A stretch of 64,000 bases of DNA from Actinomycetota bacterium (GCA_018268465.1 JAFDWN010000048.1:1-64000); one strand, 5' to 3'; positions 45,414 to 55,058 are shown, counted from the first letter of the stretch. Notes: generated by a model from the sequence alone, not told the origin. Program-made: numbers and translations.

Positions 45414-45497
45414 TCCGGACGCAGCGGTCGAAAACCGTTGCACCACAACAGACGACAAAAAGTGCAGACGACGAACACAAAGGAAAGGAAAAACGCG

Positions 45498-46754
45498 ATG
45501 TCAGAACTTCCGCTCTCCGGGATCAAGGTGATCGACTTCACCGGCGTCCAGGCGGGCCCGGCGTGCACCCAGATGCTCGCCTGGTTCGGAGCCGACGTAC
45601 TGAAGGTGGAGCGCCCGGGTGGGGGTGACGTCACGCGGAATCAGCTGCGCGACATCCCCGAGCTCGACGCCCTCTACTTCACGATGCTCAACAGCAACAA
45701 GCGTTCGCTGGCCATCGACACCAAGTCGCCCGAGGGCCTGGCCGTGATGGAGAAGCTGGTCCGCGAGGCCGACGTCCTGGTGGAGAACTTCGCCCCCGGC
45801 GCGATGGACCGCATGGGCCTGTCGTGGGAGCAGCTGCAGGAGTGGAACCCGCGCCTGATCTTCGGCTCGGTCAAGGGCTTCAACGACGACTCCTCGTGGA
45901 ATGACCTCAAGGTCTACGAGAACGTCGCCCAGTGCGCCGGCGGCGCCGCGTCGACCACCGGTTTCTGGGACGGCCCGCCGACCGTCAGCGGTGCCGCGCT
46001 CGGTGACAGCAACACCGGCATGCACCTGCTGATCGGCCTGCTCGCCGCGATCATCCACCGCGACAAGACCGGCAAGGGCCAGCGGGTGTCGGTGTCCATG
46101 CAGGACGCCGTCCTCAACCTGTGCCGCGTCAAGCTGCGCGACCAGCAGCGTCTGGACAAGATCGGCTACCTCGAGGAGTACCCGCAGTGGCCGAACGGTG
46201 AGTTCACCGACGTCGTGCCCCGTGGCGGCAACGCCGGTGGCGGCGGCCAGCCCGGCTGGGTGGTCAAGTGCAAGGGCTGGGAGTCCGATCCCAATGCCTA
46301 CATCTACTTCACCATCCAGGAGCAGAACTGGAAGCGCACCGCCGAGGCCATCGGCCGGCCGGAGTGGGTCACCGATCCCGGTTACAACACGGCTCGCGCC
46401 CGCCAGGACAAGATCTTCGACATCTTTGCCGAGATCGAGAAGTGGCTGGCCGACAAGACCAAGTACGAAGCGGTCGACATCCTGCGCAAGTGGGAGGTGC
46501 CGTGCGCGCCGGTCATGTCGATGAAGGAGATCGCCGAGGACGCCGATCTGCGCAAGTCGGGCACCGTCGCCGAGGTGGAGCAGCCGGGTCGTGGCACGTT
46601 CCTCACCGTGGGCAGCCCGGTGAAGTTCTCGTCGTTCAAGCCGGACATCAAGGCCGCGCCGCTGCTCGGTGAGCACACCGATCAGGTCCTGGCCGAGCTC
46701 GGTTACGACGCCGAGGCGATCGCCAAGCTGCACGAGAGCAAGGTCGTCGTCTAG
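45498..46754 (+). CDS. frc: Formyl-CoA:oxalate CoA-transferase
   Basis: A 418-residue family III CoA transferase closely resembling Oxalobacter Frc. It moves CoA from formyl-CoA to oxalate, giving oxalyl-CoA and formate. The start [20 protein letters not shown], and catalytic Asp170 in GDSNTGMH, are conserved; the GGGGQ loop is present as [15 protein letters not shown] 45498 follows AAAGGAAAGG. It is in an operon with oxc, and a terminator follows. Together with oxc it forms the catalytic cycle in which formyl-CoA activates the next oxalate. Confidence 0.95.
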   Translation: MSELPLSGIKVIDFTGVQAGPACTQMLAWFGADVLKVERPGGGDVTRNQLRDIPELDALYFTMLNSNKRSLAIDTKSPEGLAVMEKLVREADVLVENFAPGAMDRMGLSWEQLQEWNPRLIFGSVKGFNDDSSWNDLKVYENVAQCAGGAASTTGFWDGPPTVSGAALGDSNTGMHLLIGLLAAIIHRDKTGKGQRVSVSMQDAVLNLCRVKLRDQQRLDKIGYLEEYPQWPNGEFTDVVPRGGNAGGGGQPGWVVKCKGWESDPNAYIYFTIQEQNWKRTAEAIGRPEWVTDPGYNTARARQDKIFDIFAEIEKWLADKTKYEAVDILRKWEVPCAPVMSMKEIAEDADLRKSGTVAEVEQPGRGTFLTVGSPVKFSSFKPDIKAAPLLGEHTDQVLAELGYDAEAIAKLHESKVVV

Positions 46755-46840
46755 TCGATCACTCCATGTCCGCGCTCTGCCGGCACGCCGAGGGGGAGCC
46801 CGGGCGCGTCGGCGGGATTCCCCGGCGCGGGCGAAGTGAG

Positions 46841-46871
46841 AACCGCCCCAGGTCCTCGACCTGGGGCGGTT
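46841..46871. terminator. Terminator after oxc-frc
   Basis: A 14-bp perfect stem (AACCGCCCCAGGTC, loop CTC, then its complement ending in GGTTT) closes the oxc-frc transcript before the fds promoter. Confidence 0.82.
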
Positions 46872-46947
46872 TCACATCCCGGCCCCGACGCCCCGCTAGT
46901 GTGATCTACATCGCACCGAAATCCGCGCGGGCCTGGCCATCACATAC

Positions 46948-46962
46948 TGCATACAGTATTAT
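46948..46962. promoter_or_regulatory. Shared palindrome, fds promoter
   Basis: TGCATACAGTATTAT keeps one half-site fully and most of the second; it also lies inside a wider ATACTG-CATA-CAGTAT inverted repeat (46944-46959). It ends 31 nt before the fdsG start. Confidence 0.65.
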
Positions 46963-46993
46963 CGCTGTATCTATTCGGCGGGAGGAGGCGCTC

Positions 46994-47485
46994 ATGAATC
47001 CGACATCCACGGGTGGGGCGACCACAACGACAGAGTCTCGGGTCCGGGCGATCGCCGCCTCCCATCGCGGGCAGCGCGGCGCACTGATACCCATCCTGCA
47101 TTCGATCCAGGAAGATCTCGGCTACGTTCCCGCCGAGGCCATCGCGGTGCTCGCCGACGAACTCAACCTGTCCCGCGCCGACGTGCACGGCGTGGTCACC
47201 TTCTATCACGACTTCCGGTCCGAACCGGCCGGCCGCACCACCGTGCGGGTGTGCCGCGCCGAGGCCTGTCAGTCCCTGGGCGCGGGCCGACTGGTCGACC
47301 ACCTGCGTGAGCGCCACGGCATGGCGCTGGGGGAGACCAGCGCCGACGGCGCGGTCACCGTCGAGCAGGTGTTCTGCCTGGGCAACTGCGCGCTGGGCCC
47401 GGCGGCGCAGGTCAACGGGCGACTGGTGGGCCGCGTCGACGAGGCGCGCCTGACTTCGATTCTCGACGAGGCGGTTGCACGATGA
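46994..47485 (+). CDS. fdsG: NAD-dependent formate dehydrogenase gamma subunit
   Basis: A 163-residue NuoE-like thioredoxin-fold [2Fe-2S] subunit. Cluster Cys are in VCRAEACQSLG and FCLGNCALGP. It passes electrons from the alpha subunit toward the flavin subunit. ATG 46994 follows GGAGGAGGCG. It is the first gene of fdsGBAD; its stop overlaps fdsB by 4 nt. The promoter carries the shared palindrome. Confidence 0.92.
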   Translation: MNPTSTGGATTTTESRVRAIAASHRGQRGALIPILHSIQEDLGYVPAEAIAVLADELNLSRADVHGVVTFYHDFRSEPAGRTTVRVCRAEACQSLGAGRLVDHLRERHGMALGETSADGAVTVEQVFCLGNCALGPAAQVNGRLVGRVDEARLTSILDEAVAR

Positions 47486-49089
47486 GCGATTCGACCACGC
47501 CGGTCACGGTCTACGTGCCCTGCGACTCCGCGGCCCGATCCGTCGGCGCCGACGCGGTGGCCGACGCCCTGGTCGGTGCGGCCGCGCGCCACGGACATCC
47601 GATCCGGGTGGTGCGCAACGGCACTCGAGGAATGCTGTGGCTCGAGCCGCTGGTCGAGGTGGAGACTCCCGAGGGGCGCGTCGGCTACGGGCCGGTGGCG
47701 GCATCGGACGTGGACGAACTCGTGGCCGCCGGCCTGCTCGGCGGCGCGGATCTGCCGTCACGGGTGGGTCTCGTCGACGAACTGCCCTGGCTGGCATCGC
47801 AGAACCGGGTGACCTTCGCCAGGGTCGGAATCACCGACCCGCTCTCCCCGGACGACTACGTGCGCCACGGCGGCCTGGCCGGGCTGACCCGCGCCCTGGA
47901 GATGACCCCTGCCGAGGTCGTCGCCGAGGTGACCGAATCGGGCTTGCGCGGGCGCGGTGGTGCGGGATTCCCCGCCGGCATCAAGTGGAAGACGGTGCTG
48001 GAGTGCACCGACCCGCTGAAGTTCGTGTGCTGCAACGCCGATGAGGGGGACAGCGGGACCTTCGCCGACCGGATCGTCATGGAGGGTGACCCCTTCATGC
48101 TCATCGAGGGCATGACGATCGCCGCGCACGCCGTCGGGGCCACCGAGGGCTACGTCTACATCCGGTCGGAATACCCCGATGCGGTGGCCGCGATGCGCAC
48201 CGCCATCGAACTCGCCCGCGGCCGGGGCTGGCTCGGCGAGAACATCCTGGGCTCGTCGCTGAACTACGACATGCATGTGCGCGTCGGCGGCGGGGCCTAT
48301 ATCTGCGGCGAAGAGACCTCCATGCTGGAAAGCCTGGAAGGCAAACGCGGCATGGTGCGGGCGAAGCCGCCCATCCCGGCCATCAACGGCCTGTTCGGCA
48401 AGCCGACCGTCGTCAACAACGTGCTGACGCTGGCGACCGTGCCGAAGATCCTCGCCGACGGCGCGCCCGCCTACCAGAAGCTCGGCGTCGAGCGTTCGCG
48501 CGGCACCCAGGTGTTCCAGCTCGGCGGCAACATCGCCCAGGGCGGCATCGTCGAGACGGACTTCGGCATCTCGCTGGGTGAGCTCGTGAACGGGTACGGC
48601 GGCGGCACCCTCTCGGGGCGTGCGGTGCGCGCCGTGCAGGTGGGCGGTCCGCTCGGCGCGTATCTGCCGACCGCCCAGTTCGATCTCCCCATGGACTACG
48701 AGGCGTTCGTGGCCGCGGGCGCCATGGTCGGCCACGGCGGCATCGTGGTGTTCGACGACACCGTGGACATGGCCTCCCAGGCGCGGTTCGCGATGGAGTT
48801 CTGCGCGGCCGAGTCGTGCGGCAAGTGCACCCCGTGCCGGGTCGGCTCGGTGCGCGGTATGGAGGTGATCGACCGGATCGTCGCCGGCGAGAACCGCGAC
48901 GAGAACCTGGCCGTGCTCGAAGACCTGTGTGACGTCATGACCGACGGATCGCTCTGCGCCATGGGCGGTCTCACACCCATGCCGGTGCGCAGCGCGATCA
49001 CGCATTTCCCCGACGACTTCTTCGCCCCCAGAGCGGGCGGAACGACCATCCCCCTGAGTATCAGCGTGAGGACGGAAGGTAAGCCATGA
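47482..49089 (+). CDS. fdsB: NAD-dependent formate dehydrogenase beta subunit
   Basis: A 535-residue NuoF-like subunit that holds FMN and a [4Fe-4S] cluster and reduces NAD. N-terminal ferredoxin-like part, then the flavin/NADH region (GLRGRGGAGFPAGIKW, GDSGTFADR, GGGAYICGEETS), and the C-terminal ESCGKCTPCRVG cluster with a later Cys in LCAMGG. It is coupled to fdsG and fdsA by ATGA overlaps. Confidence 0.94.
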   Translation: MSDSTTPVTVYVPCDSAARSVGADAVADALVGAAARHGHPIRVVRNGTRGMLWLEPLVEVETPEGRVGYGPVAASDVDELVAAGLLGGADLPSRVGLVDELPWLASQNRVTFARVGITDPLSPDDYVRHGGLAGLTRALEMTPAEVVAEVTESGLRGRGGAGFPAGIKWKTVLECTDPLKFVCCNADEGDSGTFADRIVMEGDPFMLIEGMTIAAHAVGATEGYVYIRSEYPDAVAAMRTAIELARGRGWLGENILGSSLNYDMHVRVGGGAYICGEETSMLESLEGKRGMVRAKPPIPAINGLFGKPTVVNNVLTLATVPKILADGAPAYQKLGVERSRGTQVFQLGGNIAQGGIVETDFGISLGELVNGYGGGTLSGRAVRAVQVGGPLGAYLPTAQFDLPMDYEAFVAAGAMVGHGGIVVFDDTVDMASQARFAMEFCAAESCGKCTPCRVGSVRGMEVIDRIVAGENRDENLAVLEDLCDVMTDGSLCAMGGLTPMPVRSAITHFPDDFFAPRAGGTTIPLSISVRTEGKP

Positions 49090-51905
49090 CCCTGCTTGAC
49101 GAACCCGACTACGGAACCCCGGCCAAGGACGGTCCGGCCACGGTCTCGCTGGAGGTCGACGGACTTCCGGTGTCCGTCCCGGAGGGCACCTCCGTCATGC
49201 GGGCGGCCGCGCTGGCCGGCATCGACGTGCCGAAACTGTGCGCCACCGACACCCTCGAGGCGTTCGGTTCGTGCCGACTGTGCTTGGTGGAGATCGACGG
49301 TCGCCGCGGCACGCCCGCGTCGTGCACCACCCCGGTCGCCGACGGCATGGTGGTCCGCACCCAGACGCCCAAGGTGGCCAAGCTCCGCGAGAACGTCATG
49401 GAGCTCTACATTTCCGACCACCCGCTGGACTGCCTCACCTGCTCGGCCAACGGCGACTGCGAGTTGCAGGACATGGCGGGCGCGGTCGGGCTGCGGCAGG
49501 TCCGATACGGCTACGAGGGGGCCAACCACCTCGACTCGGTCAAAGACCAGAGCAACCCGTACTTCGACTTCGACCCGGCCAAGTGCATCGTGTGCTCCCG
49601 CTGTGTGCGGGCGTGCGACGAGATCCAGGGCACCTTCGCGCTGACGATCGAGGGCCGGGGTTTCTCGTCCAAGGTGTCGCCCGGCGCGGCCGAGAGTTTC
49701 ATGGACTCCGAATGCGTGTCCTGCGGCGCCTGCGTGCAGGCCTGCCCGACGGCCACGCTGCAGGAGAAGTCTGTCATCGAACTCGGCATGCCCTCCCGGT
49801 CGGTGGTCACGACCTGCGCCTACTGCGGCGTGGGCTGCTCGTTCAAGGCGGAGCTGCGCGGCGACGAACTGGTCCGCATGGTCCCCCACAAGGACGGCGG
49901 CGCCAACGAGGGCCATTCCTGTGTGAAGGGCCGGTTCGCGTTCGGCTACGCCACCCATCCGGATCGGGTGTTGCGGCCCATGGTGCGCGAGAAGATCACC
50001 GATCCGTGGCGTGAAGTCGAATGGGACGAGGCCATCGGCACCGTCGCCCGCAAGATGCTCGACATCCGGGCGCGGTTCGGCTCGGAGGCCATCGGCGCCA
50101 TCACATCGTCGCGCTGCACCAACGAAGAGGTCTACGTCGTCCAGAAGATGGTGCGTGCCGCCTTCGGCAGCAACAACGTGGACACGTGCGCCCGGGTGTG
50201 CCACTCGCCCACCGGATACGGCCTCAAGCAGACCTTCGGCGAATCGGCGGGCACCCAGGACTTCCGGTCGGTGGACCAGGCCGACGTCATCATGGTCATC
50301 GGGGCCAACCCCACCGACGGCCACCCGGTGTTCGCCTCCCGGATGAAGCAGCGGCTGCGCCAGGGCGCGAAGCTCATCGTCGTCGACCCCCGCCGTATCG
50401 ACCTGGTGCGCTCGCCGCATATCGAGGCCGAACACCACCTGCCGCTGCGGCCGGGCACCAACGTGGCGATCGTCAACGCCATGGCCCATGTGATCGCCAC
50501 CGAGGGCCTCTTCGACCAGGAGTTCGTCACCTCGCGCTGCGAGGGATTCGAGGAGTGGGTGGAGTTCATCTCCCGCCCGGAGAACAGCCCCGAGGCCGTG
50601 GAGCCGATCACCGGGGTGCCGGCCGCCGACGTGCGCGACGCGGCGCGGCTGTACGCCACGGCCGGTAACGGGGCCATCTACTACGGCCTCGGCGTCACCG
50701 AGCACAGCCAGGGTTCCACCATGGTGATGGGTATGGCCAACCTCGCGATGGCGTGCGGCAACATCGGGCGCGACGGCGTCGGGGTGAACCCCCTGCGCGG
50801 CCAGAACAACGTCCAGGGCAGCTGCGACATGGGGTCGTTCCCCCACGAACTGCCCGGCTACCGGCACATCTCCGATGACGCGGTCCGCCAGATCTTCGAG
50901 AACCTCTGGGGCACAACCCTGTTCCCCGAGCCGGGGTTGCGTATCCCGAACATGTTCGACGCCGCGATCGACGGGACCTTCCGCGGTCTTTTCGTCCACG
51001 GCGAGGACATCGCGCAATCCGATCCCAATGTGCAGCACGTGCTGGCCGCGCTGAGCTCGATGGAGCTGGTGGTGGTGCAGGACCTGTTCCTCAACGAGAC
51101 CGCGCAGTTCGCGCATGTGTTCCTGCCCGGTGCGTCGTTCCTGGAGAAGGACGGCACCTTCACCAACGCCGAGCGCCGGATCAACCGGGTTCGAGCGGTG
51201 ATGAAGCCGAAGAGCGGTATGCACGAATGGGATATCGTGTGCCAGATCGCCACCGCGATGGGCTACCCGATGCGCTACGACCACCCGGGCCAGATCATGG
51301 ACGAGATCGCTTCGGTCACACCGACATTCGCGGGTGTGTCGTTCGAGCGGCTGGATCAGCTGGGCAGCATCCAGTGGCCGTGCGACGAGGAGGCCCCGGA
51401 GGGCACCCCGATCATGCACATCGAGACGTTCACCCGGGGCAAGGGGCATTTCATGCCGACGCCCTTCGTGCCGACCGACGAGCGCAGTACTCGGCGTTTC
51501 CCGCTCATCCTCACCACCGGCCGGATCCTGAGTCAGTACAACGTCGGTGCGCAAACGCGCCGCACCGCCAACGTCGCCTGGCACCGCGAGGACGTCCTGG
51601 AGATCCATCCCCACGACGCCGAGGACCGCGGGATCACCGACGGTGACGAGGTCACCCTGGCCAGTCGGGTCGGCGAGACCCGGTTGCGGGCGCAGATTTC
51701 CGACCGGATGCCCGCGGGGGTCGTGTACACCACGTTCCACTATCCCGGCACCGGCGCCAATGTCGTGACGACGGAAAACTCGGACTGGGCGACAAACTGC
51801 CCGGAATACAAGGTGACCGCCGTCCAGGTGTCCCTTGCCCGTCCGGTCACGCTGGATGCCGAGCAGGCCGACGGCAGTGTGTTCGCTACAGGATTGGTGG
51901 ATTGA
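49086..51905 (+). CDS. fdsA: NAD-dependent formate dehydrogenase alpha subunit
   Basis: A 939-residue molybdenum or tungsten catalytic subunit. The N-terminus is NuoG-like ([2Fe-2S] ferredoxin domain with FGSCRLC, then His/Cys and two [4Fe-4S] sets CIVCSRCVRAC and CVSCGACVQAC); the next set is CAYCGVGC. The catalytic Cys is Cys368 in DTCARVCHSP. The molybdopterin domains follow (GANPTDGHP, GVNPLRGQNNVQG). It oxidises formate to CO2. The enzyme is soluble, as there is no twin-arginine signal. It needs FdhD (gene nearby) to sulfurate the cofactor. Confidence 0.95.
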   Translation: MTLLDEPDYGTPAKDGPATVSLEVDGLPVSVPEGTSVMRAAALAGIDVPKLCATDTLEAFGSCRLCLVEIDGRRGTPASCTTPVADGMVVRTQTPKVAKLRENVMELYISDHPLDCLTCSANGDCELQDMAGAVGLRQVRYGYEGANHLDSVKDQSNPYFDFDPAKCIVCSRCVRACDEIQGTFALTIEGRGFSSKVSPGAAESFMDSECVSCGACVQACPTATLQEKSVIELGMPSRSVVTTCAYCGVGCSFKAELRGDELVRMVPHKDGGANEGHSCVKGRFAFGYATHPDRVLRPMVREKITDPWREVEWDEAIGTVARKMLDIRARFGSEAIGAITSSRCTNEEVYVVQKMVRAAFGSNNVDTCARVCHSPTGYGLKQTFGESAGTQDFRSVDQADVIMVIGANPTDGHPVFASRMKQRLRQGAKLIVVDPRRIDLVRSPHIEAEHHLPLRPGTNVAIVNAMAHVIATEGLFDQEFVTSRCEGFEEWVEFISRPENSPEAVEPITGVPAADVRDAARLYATAGNGAIYYGLGVTEHSQGSTMVMGMANLAMACGNIGRDGVGVNPLRGQNNVQGSCDMGSFPHELPGYRHISDDAVRQIFENLWGTTLFPEPGLRIPNMFDAAIDGTFRGLFVHGEDIAQSDPNVQHVLAALSSMELVVVQDLFLNETAQFAHVFLPGASFLEKDGTFTNAERRINRVRAVMKPKSGMHEWDIVCQIATAMGYPMRYDHPGQIMDEIASVTPTFAGVSFERLDQLGSIQWPCDEEAPEGTPIMHIETFTRGKGHFMPTPFVPTDERSTRRFPLILTTGRILSQYNVGAQTRRTANVAWHREDVLEIHPHDAEDRGITDGDEVTLASRVGETRLRAQISDRMPAGVVYTTFHYPGTGANVVTTENSDWATNCPEYKVTAVQVSLARPVTLDAEQADGSVFATGLVD

Positions 51906-51906
51906 C

Positions 51907-52128
51907 ATGTCGCACGACGTGCCGACGGAGATCCGTCTGGTCAACAAGATCGCCGTTCATTTTGACTATCTGCCCACCGAGGAGGCGGCCGCCGCGGTGG
52001 CCGACCACGTCACCAAGTTCTGGAATCCGCGGATGAAGCGGCGGCTCTTCGAGCTCGTCGACGCGCAGATCGACGCACTGGTGCCGGTGGCCGCTGCCGC
52101 GGCCGCACTGCTGCGGCAGCCGGTCTGA
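51907..52128 (+). CDS. fdsD: Formate dehydrogenase accessory subunit
   Basis: A 73-residue protein like the small delta subunit of soluble NAD-dependent formate dehydrogenases, which helps assembly of the active enzyme. Features: ATEIRLVNKIAVHF-like start (TEIRLVNKIAVHFDYL), HVTKFWNPRMKRRL in the middle. ATG 51907 is 1 nt after the fdsA stop. Confidence 0.85.
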   Translation: MSHDVPTEIRLVNKIAVHFDYLPTEEAAAAVADHVTKFWNPRMKRRLFELVDAQIDALVPVAAAAAALLRQPV

Positions 52129-52134
52129 TCCTCG

Positions 52135-52163
52135 CACTGCTGCGGGCGGGTCCCGCAGCAGTG
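52135..52163. terminator. First of two tandem hairpins after fdsD
   Basis: A perfect 12-bp stem (CACTGCTGCGGG, loop CGGGT, and complement) starts 7 nt after the fdsD stop. Confidence 0.7.
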
Positions 52164-52178
52164 CTCTCCCAGTACGAT

Positions 52179-52231
52179 CCGAACGCCGATGCGCGGGAAC
52201 CGGAATCCGGTTCCCGCGCATCGGCGTTCGG
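52179..52231. terminator. Second hairpin, 25-bp perfect stem
   Basis: Positions 52179-52203 and 52207-52231 are exactly complementary, with an AAT loop. It ends 2 nt before the OFA transporter stop and lies between convergent genes, so it probably serves both as a bidirectional terminator. Confidence 0.8.
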
Positions 52232-52232
52232 G

Positions 52233-53576
52233 TCAGGGCAGGTGGATCGGCGGGTATCCGGGGCGGTGCAGCAGCCGCGTCAGCGCGGCCGCGCTCAGAC
52301 TGACGACGCCTGCGGCGGCGAACACCACCGGGAGGTTCTGGGAGGCGATCGATGCGGCGGGCAGTCCGACACCGATGATGCCGCCGACGATCTTGGCGCT
52401 GTACACCAGCCCGAAGTTGCGAACGGAATTGCGCTCCCCGAAATAGTCGGCGACCAGGCTCGCGAACAGCGAGTAGAACGCGCCACCGGCCAGTCCGCTC
52501 AGCGCGGCGGCTGCCACGAAGGCCGCCGCCTGGTGATGTGCGGCGCAATAGACCAGGGACAGCTGCGCCACACCCTGCAGCAGCAGGGCGGCACTGAGCG
52601 TGCGGCGCCTGCCGTGGCGATCGGAGATCCGGCTGACCACGGTGCGTCCCGCGCCGTTGACCACAGCCAGCATCCCGGCCGCCGTCGCGGCGACGCCGAG
52701 GCCGAAACCGTTGGCCATGGCCATGATCGGGACGTACACGATCGCCAGGAGGGATACCGCGGCGGCGAACACCAGGATCAGATACATCGCCGCGAACGCC
52801 GAGGTGCGCGCCGCCTGCCCGGGGGAGTATTGACGCACGGCGGGCGCGTTGTTGGTCAGGCTGCGGTTCACCCGCTTGTCGACGGCCCAAAGTTTGGGAT
52901 CCACCTCCGGCGGCCACCAGCCCGCCGGGGGATCGCGGAAGAAGGCGCCGGCGACGGCCACGACGGCCACGATGCCCAGGCCCACTCCGGTGAAGATCGC
53001 CGACTGGTTCTGAGGCGTCAGGCCCACGGCAAACAGCGCGATCAGCGGTACCGCCCCGTAGCCGAAGGCCCCGGTGACCAAACCGATCCGTGCTCCGCGC
53101 TGTTCGGGATACCACTTGGCGACGGTGGCGGAGCATGTTGCGTAGACGATGCCGGCCCCCGTACCCGAGAGCACGGAGTAACCGAGGATCGCGAGCGCGA
53201 GGCTGTCGGTGTGGGCGAGTGTGACCGGACCTGCACCGCACAGCAGCGCGCCGATGAGCATCGTCCGCGACGGGGAGAGGGCGAACCGGTGGTTCAGCGC
53301 CGCCGTCGGTGCGGCGGCACCGGCCTGGAACACCACCCAGAGGGCCAGCACCCACAGGGCGCCCGTGAGGCCGGCACCGTCGGGGCGCAGCGATGTCAGT
53401 GCGACGGCATACCCGAACTGCAGGACGCCGATCGCGGCCATCGCCGCCCAGGGCAGCCAGAGCATCCACGCGCGGGAGCGGCCCATGATGTCCTGAGGTC
53501 GCTCGCCGACCCGGTACGACCGCCCGTGCAGGTCTCGGATCTCCAGCACCGCGACACCGCCATCTTTACCGGACAT
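52233..53576 (-). CDS. OFA-type MFS transporter (oxalate/formate), copy 1
   Basis: A 447-residue protein with 12 membrane segments, related to the second copy at 60500-61903 and to the OFA (oxalate/formate antiporter) branch. Shared features: an N-terminal cytoplasmic lead ending in GRSRAWMLWLPWAAM, VYATCSATVAKWYPEQRG, and a middle loop FFRDPPAGWWPPEVDP. It should exchange oxalate for formate or import one of them. The operator palindrome lies 18 nt before its start. It is divergent from fdhD. Confidence 0.83.
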   Translation of the reverse strand: MSGKDGGVAVLEIRDLHGRSYRVGERPQDIMGRSRAWMLWLPWAAMAAIGVLQFGYAVALTSLRPDGAGLTGALWVLALWVVFQAGAAAPTAALNHRFALSPSRTMLIGALLCGAGPVTLAHTDSLALAILGYSVLSGTGAGIVYATCSATVAKWYPEQRGARIGLVTGAFGYGAVPLIALFAVGLTPQNQSAIFTGVGLGIVAVVAVAGAFFRDPPAGWWPPEVDPKLWAVDKRVNRSLTNNAPAVRQYSPGQAARTSAFAAMYLILVFAAAVSLLAIVYVPIMAMANGFGLGVAATAAGMLAVVNGAGRTVVSRISDRHGRRRTLSAALLLQGVAQLSLVYCAAHHQAAAFVAAAALSGLAGGAFYSLFASLVADYFGERNSVRNFGLVYSAKIVGGIIGVGLPAASIASQNLPVVFAAAGVVSLSAAALTRLLHRPGYPPIHLP

Positions 53577-53594
53577 GGCCCACCTCCGCAGGAG

Positions 53595-53609
53595 TGCATA
53601 CAGTATGCG
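53595..53609. promoter_or_regulatory. Shared palindrome, OFA copy 1 promoter
   Basis: TGCATACAGTATGCG, 14 of 15 matches; 18 nt before the transporter start codon. Confidence 0.8.
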
Positions 53610-53672
53610 ACTATTAAACTATGATCTGCATCACATGTCCAGCGTCCATGTGTCATGGATAACTCAGGATCT

Positions 53673-53687
53673 TGCAGACAGTATGCG
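53673..53687. promoter_or_regulatory. Shared palindrome, fdhD promoter
   Basis: TGCAGACAGTATGCG, 13 of 15 matches. The two palindromes of this divergent region are 78 nt apart centre to centre; this one is 74 nt before the fdhD start. Confidence 0.72.
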
Positions 53688-53761
53688 ATGTGGGTAGGCT
53701 CGCGAGTGCTCAGAAACGGGCCGACGCCGGCCCGGCATGCCGAGGGAACCGAGGTCAGGAC

Positions 53762-54610
53762 ATGGGGCGTGTCACCAGTCGACGCCGCGTCACCCGGCTC
53801 GTCGACGGTCAGGTCAGCGCGCGGCCCGACACGCTGGTCGTCGAGGAACCCCTGGAGATCCGGGTCGCCGGACGGCCGCTGACGGTGACCATGCGAACGC
53901 CGGGTCACGACTTCGACCTGGCCGCAGGCTTTCTGGTCAGCGAAGGTGTGGTGCGGCGCGGCCGCGAAGTCGCCGGCATCCGGTACTGCGCCGGCGCCAC
54001 CGACGACGGAGCCAACACCTACAACGTCGTCGACGTGGTGCTCGCCGCCGACGTGCCACCGCCGGACCCCTCCCTGGAGCGCAACTTCTACACGACGTCG
54101 TCGTGCGGGCTATGCGGCAAGGCGAGCCTGGACGCGGTGCGCACCACGGCGGCATGGTCGGTGCACGACGACCCCCTGCGGGTGGATGCCGCCACGGTCG
54201 CCGCGCTGCCCGACCGCCTGCGCGCGGCCCAGCAGATCTTCTCGAGGACCGGAGGTCTGCACGCGGCGGGACTGTTCAGCGCGGATGGCGAATTGCTGTG
54301 CCTGCGTGAAGATGTCGGGCGGCACAACGCCGTCGACAAGGTCATCGGATGGGCGCTGCGCGAGGACCGGCTGCCGTTGCGCGGTACGCAGCTGCTGGTG
54401 AGTGGTCGCGCCTCGTTCGAATTGGTGCAGAAAGCCGTCATGGCGGGCATACCCCTGCTGGCTGCGGTGTCGGCGCCGTCGTCGCTGGCGGCCGATCTCG
54501 CCGCCGACAACGGGCTCACCCTCATCGGCTTCCTGCGCGGCACGACGATGAACGTCTACTGCGGCGGGCACCGGCTCGGTGTCGGGGATACGGCGCTCGT
54601 CGACGCCTGA
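53762..54610 (+). CDS. fdhD: Formate dehydrogenase accessory sulfurtransferase FdhD
   Basis: A 282-residue FdhD that transfers sulfur to the molybdenum cofactor of formate dehydrogenases. The Cys pair is C115 and C118 in SSCGLCGK; the conserved [13 protein letters not shown] is near residue 182, and the end SRASFELV-like ([12 protein letters not shown]) is present. ATG 53762 is used; the open frame begins at 53672 inside the operator. It is single, divergent from OFA copy 1, and serves fdsA and possibly the FdhF-like enzyme. Confidence 0.9.
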   Translation: MGRVTSRRRVTRLVDGQVSARPDTLVVEEPLEIRVAGRPLTVTMRTPGHDFDLAAGFLVSEGVVRRGREVAGIRYCAGATDDGANTYNVVDVVLAADVPPPDPSLERNFYTTSSCGLCGKASLDAVRTTAAWSVHDDPLRVDAATVAALPDRLRAAQQIFSRTGGLHAAGLFSADGELLCLREDVGRHNAVDKVIGWALREDRLPLRGTQLLVSGRASFELVQKAVMAGIPLLAAVSAPSSLAADLAADNGLTLIGFLRGTTMNVYCGGHRLGVGDTALVDA

Positions 54611-54719
54611 CGTCCCGTCACCCCCGGCGGCGGGCCGTTGCGCCGCCCGAAATGAGGCCGGGGAAAGCGGCGGACGGCCGCGTGCGGGCGAGGCTGCTGA
54701 GGTCGGCGAATCCGACCAT

Positions 54720-54734
54720 TGCATACAGTATGCT
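54720..54734. promoter_or_regulatory. Shared palindrome, pnt promoter
   Basis: TGCATACAGTATGCT, 14 of 15 matches. It lies 325 nt before pntAA, so a long leader follows. Confidence 0.75.
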
Positions 54735-54851
54735 ATTCGCATATCCTTCTCCCAGGCCGAGAGCATCGTTGCCCGCCTGATGCCGTGCGCGCCAGCCGCG
54801 GCCGGACCGCCAACACCCAGGTCGGCGGCCCGACCAGGCTCATCACACGGG

Positions 54852-54871
54852 ACAGGACGCTGTCCTGTTTT
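54852..54871 (+). terminator. Short terminator-like hairpin in the pnt leader
   Basis: ACAGGAC-GCT-GTCCTGT followed by TTTT forms a 7-bp stem with a U tract. It lies between the operator and a small open frame, so it may act as an attenuator rather than a gene end. Confidence 0.5.
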
Positions 54872-54889
54872 CACCGCCGGAAGAGGAAT

Positions 54890-55045
54890 ATGAGGCCGAT
54901 CCGAGCAAGCCGGACAGTGCCGGCGATCGCAGGCGCGCCAGCGCGGCGTCCCACCCCTTCGGGGTTCGTCTCCCTCGTGACGGCCGCGGCCGAATCATCG
55001 GGCGGCGATGCCTGGCGTACCGACATGGCCTACTCGAGAAAGTAG
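54890..55045 (+). CDS. Possible small protein in the pnt leader
   Basis: An open frame of 51 residues (MRPIRASRTVPAIAGAP...MAYSRK) follows a good ribosome-binding site (GGAAGAGGA) and ends 14 nt before pntAA. No homologue is known to me and the composition is ordinary for GC-rich non-coding DNA, so it may be a leader peptide or chance. The 324-bp stretch from 54735 to 55058 holds only this frame and the hairpin. Confidence 0.3.
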   Translation: MRPIRASRTVPAIAGAPARRPTPSGFVSLVTAAAESSGGDAWRTDMAYSRK

Positions 55046-55058
55046 AGGCGAACGAATC

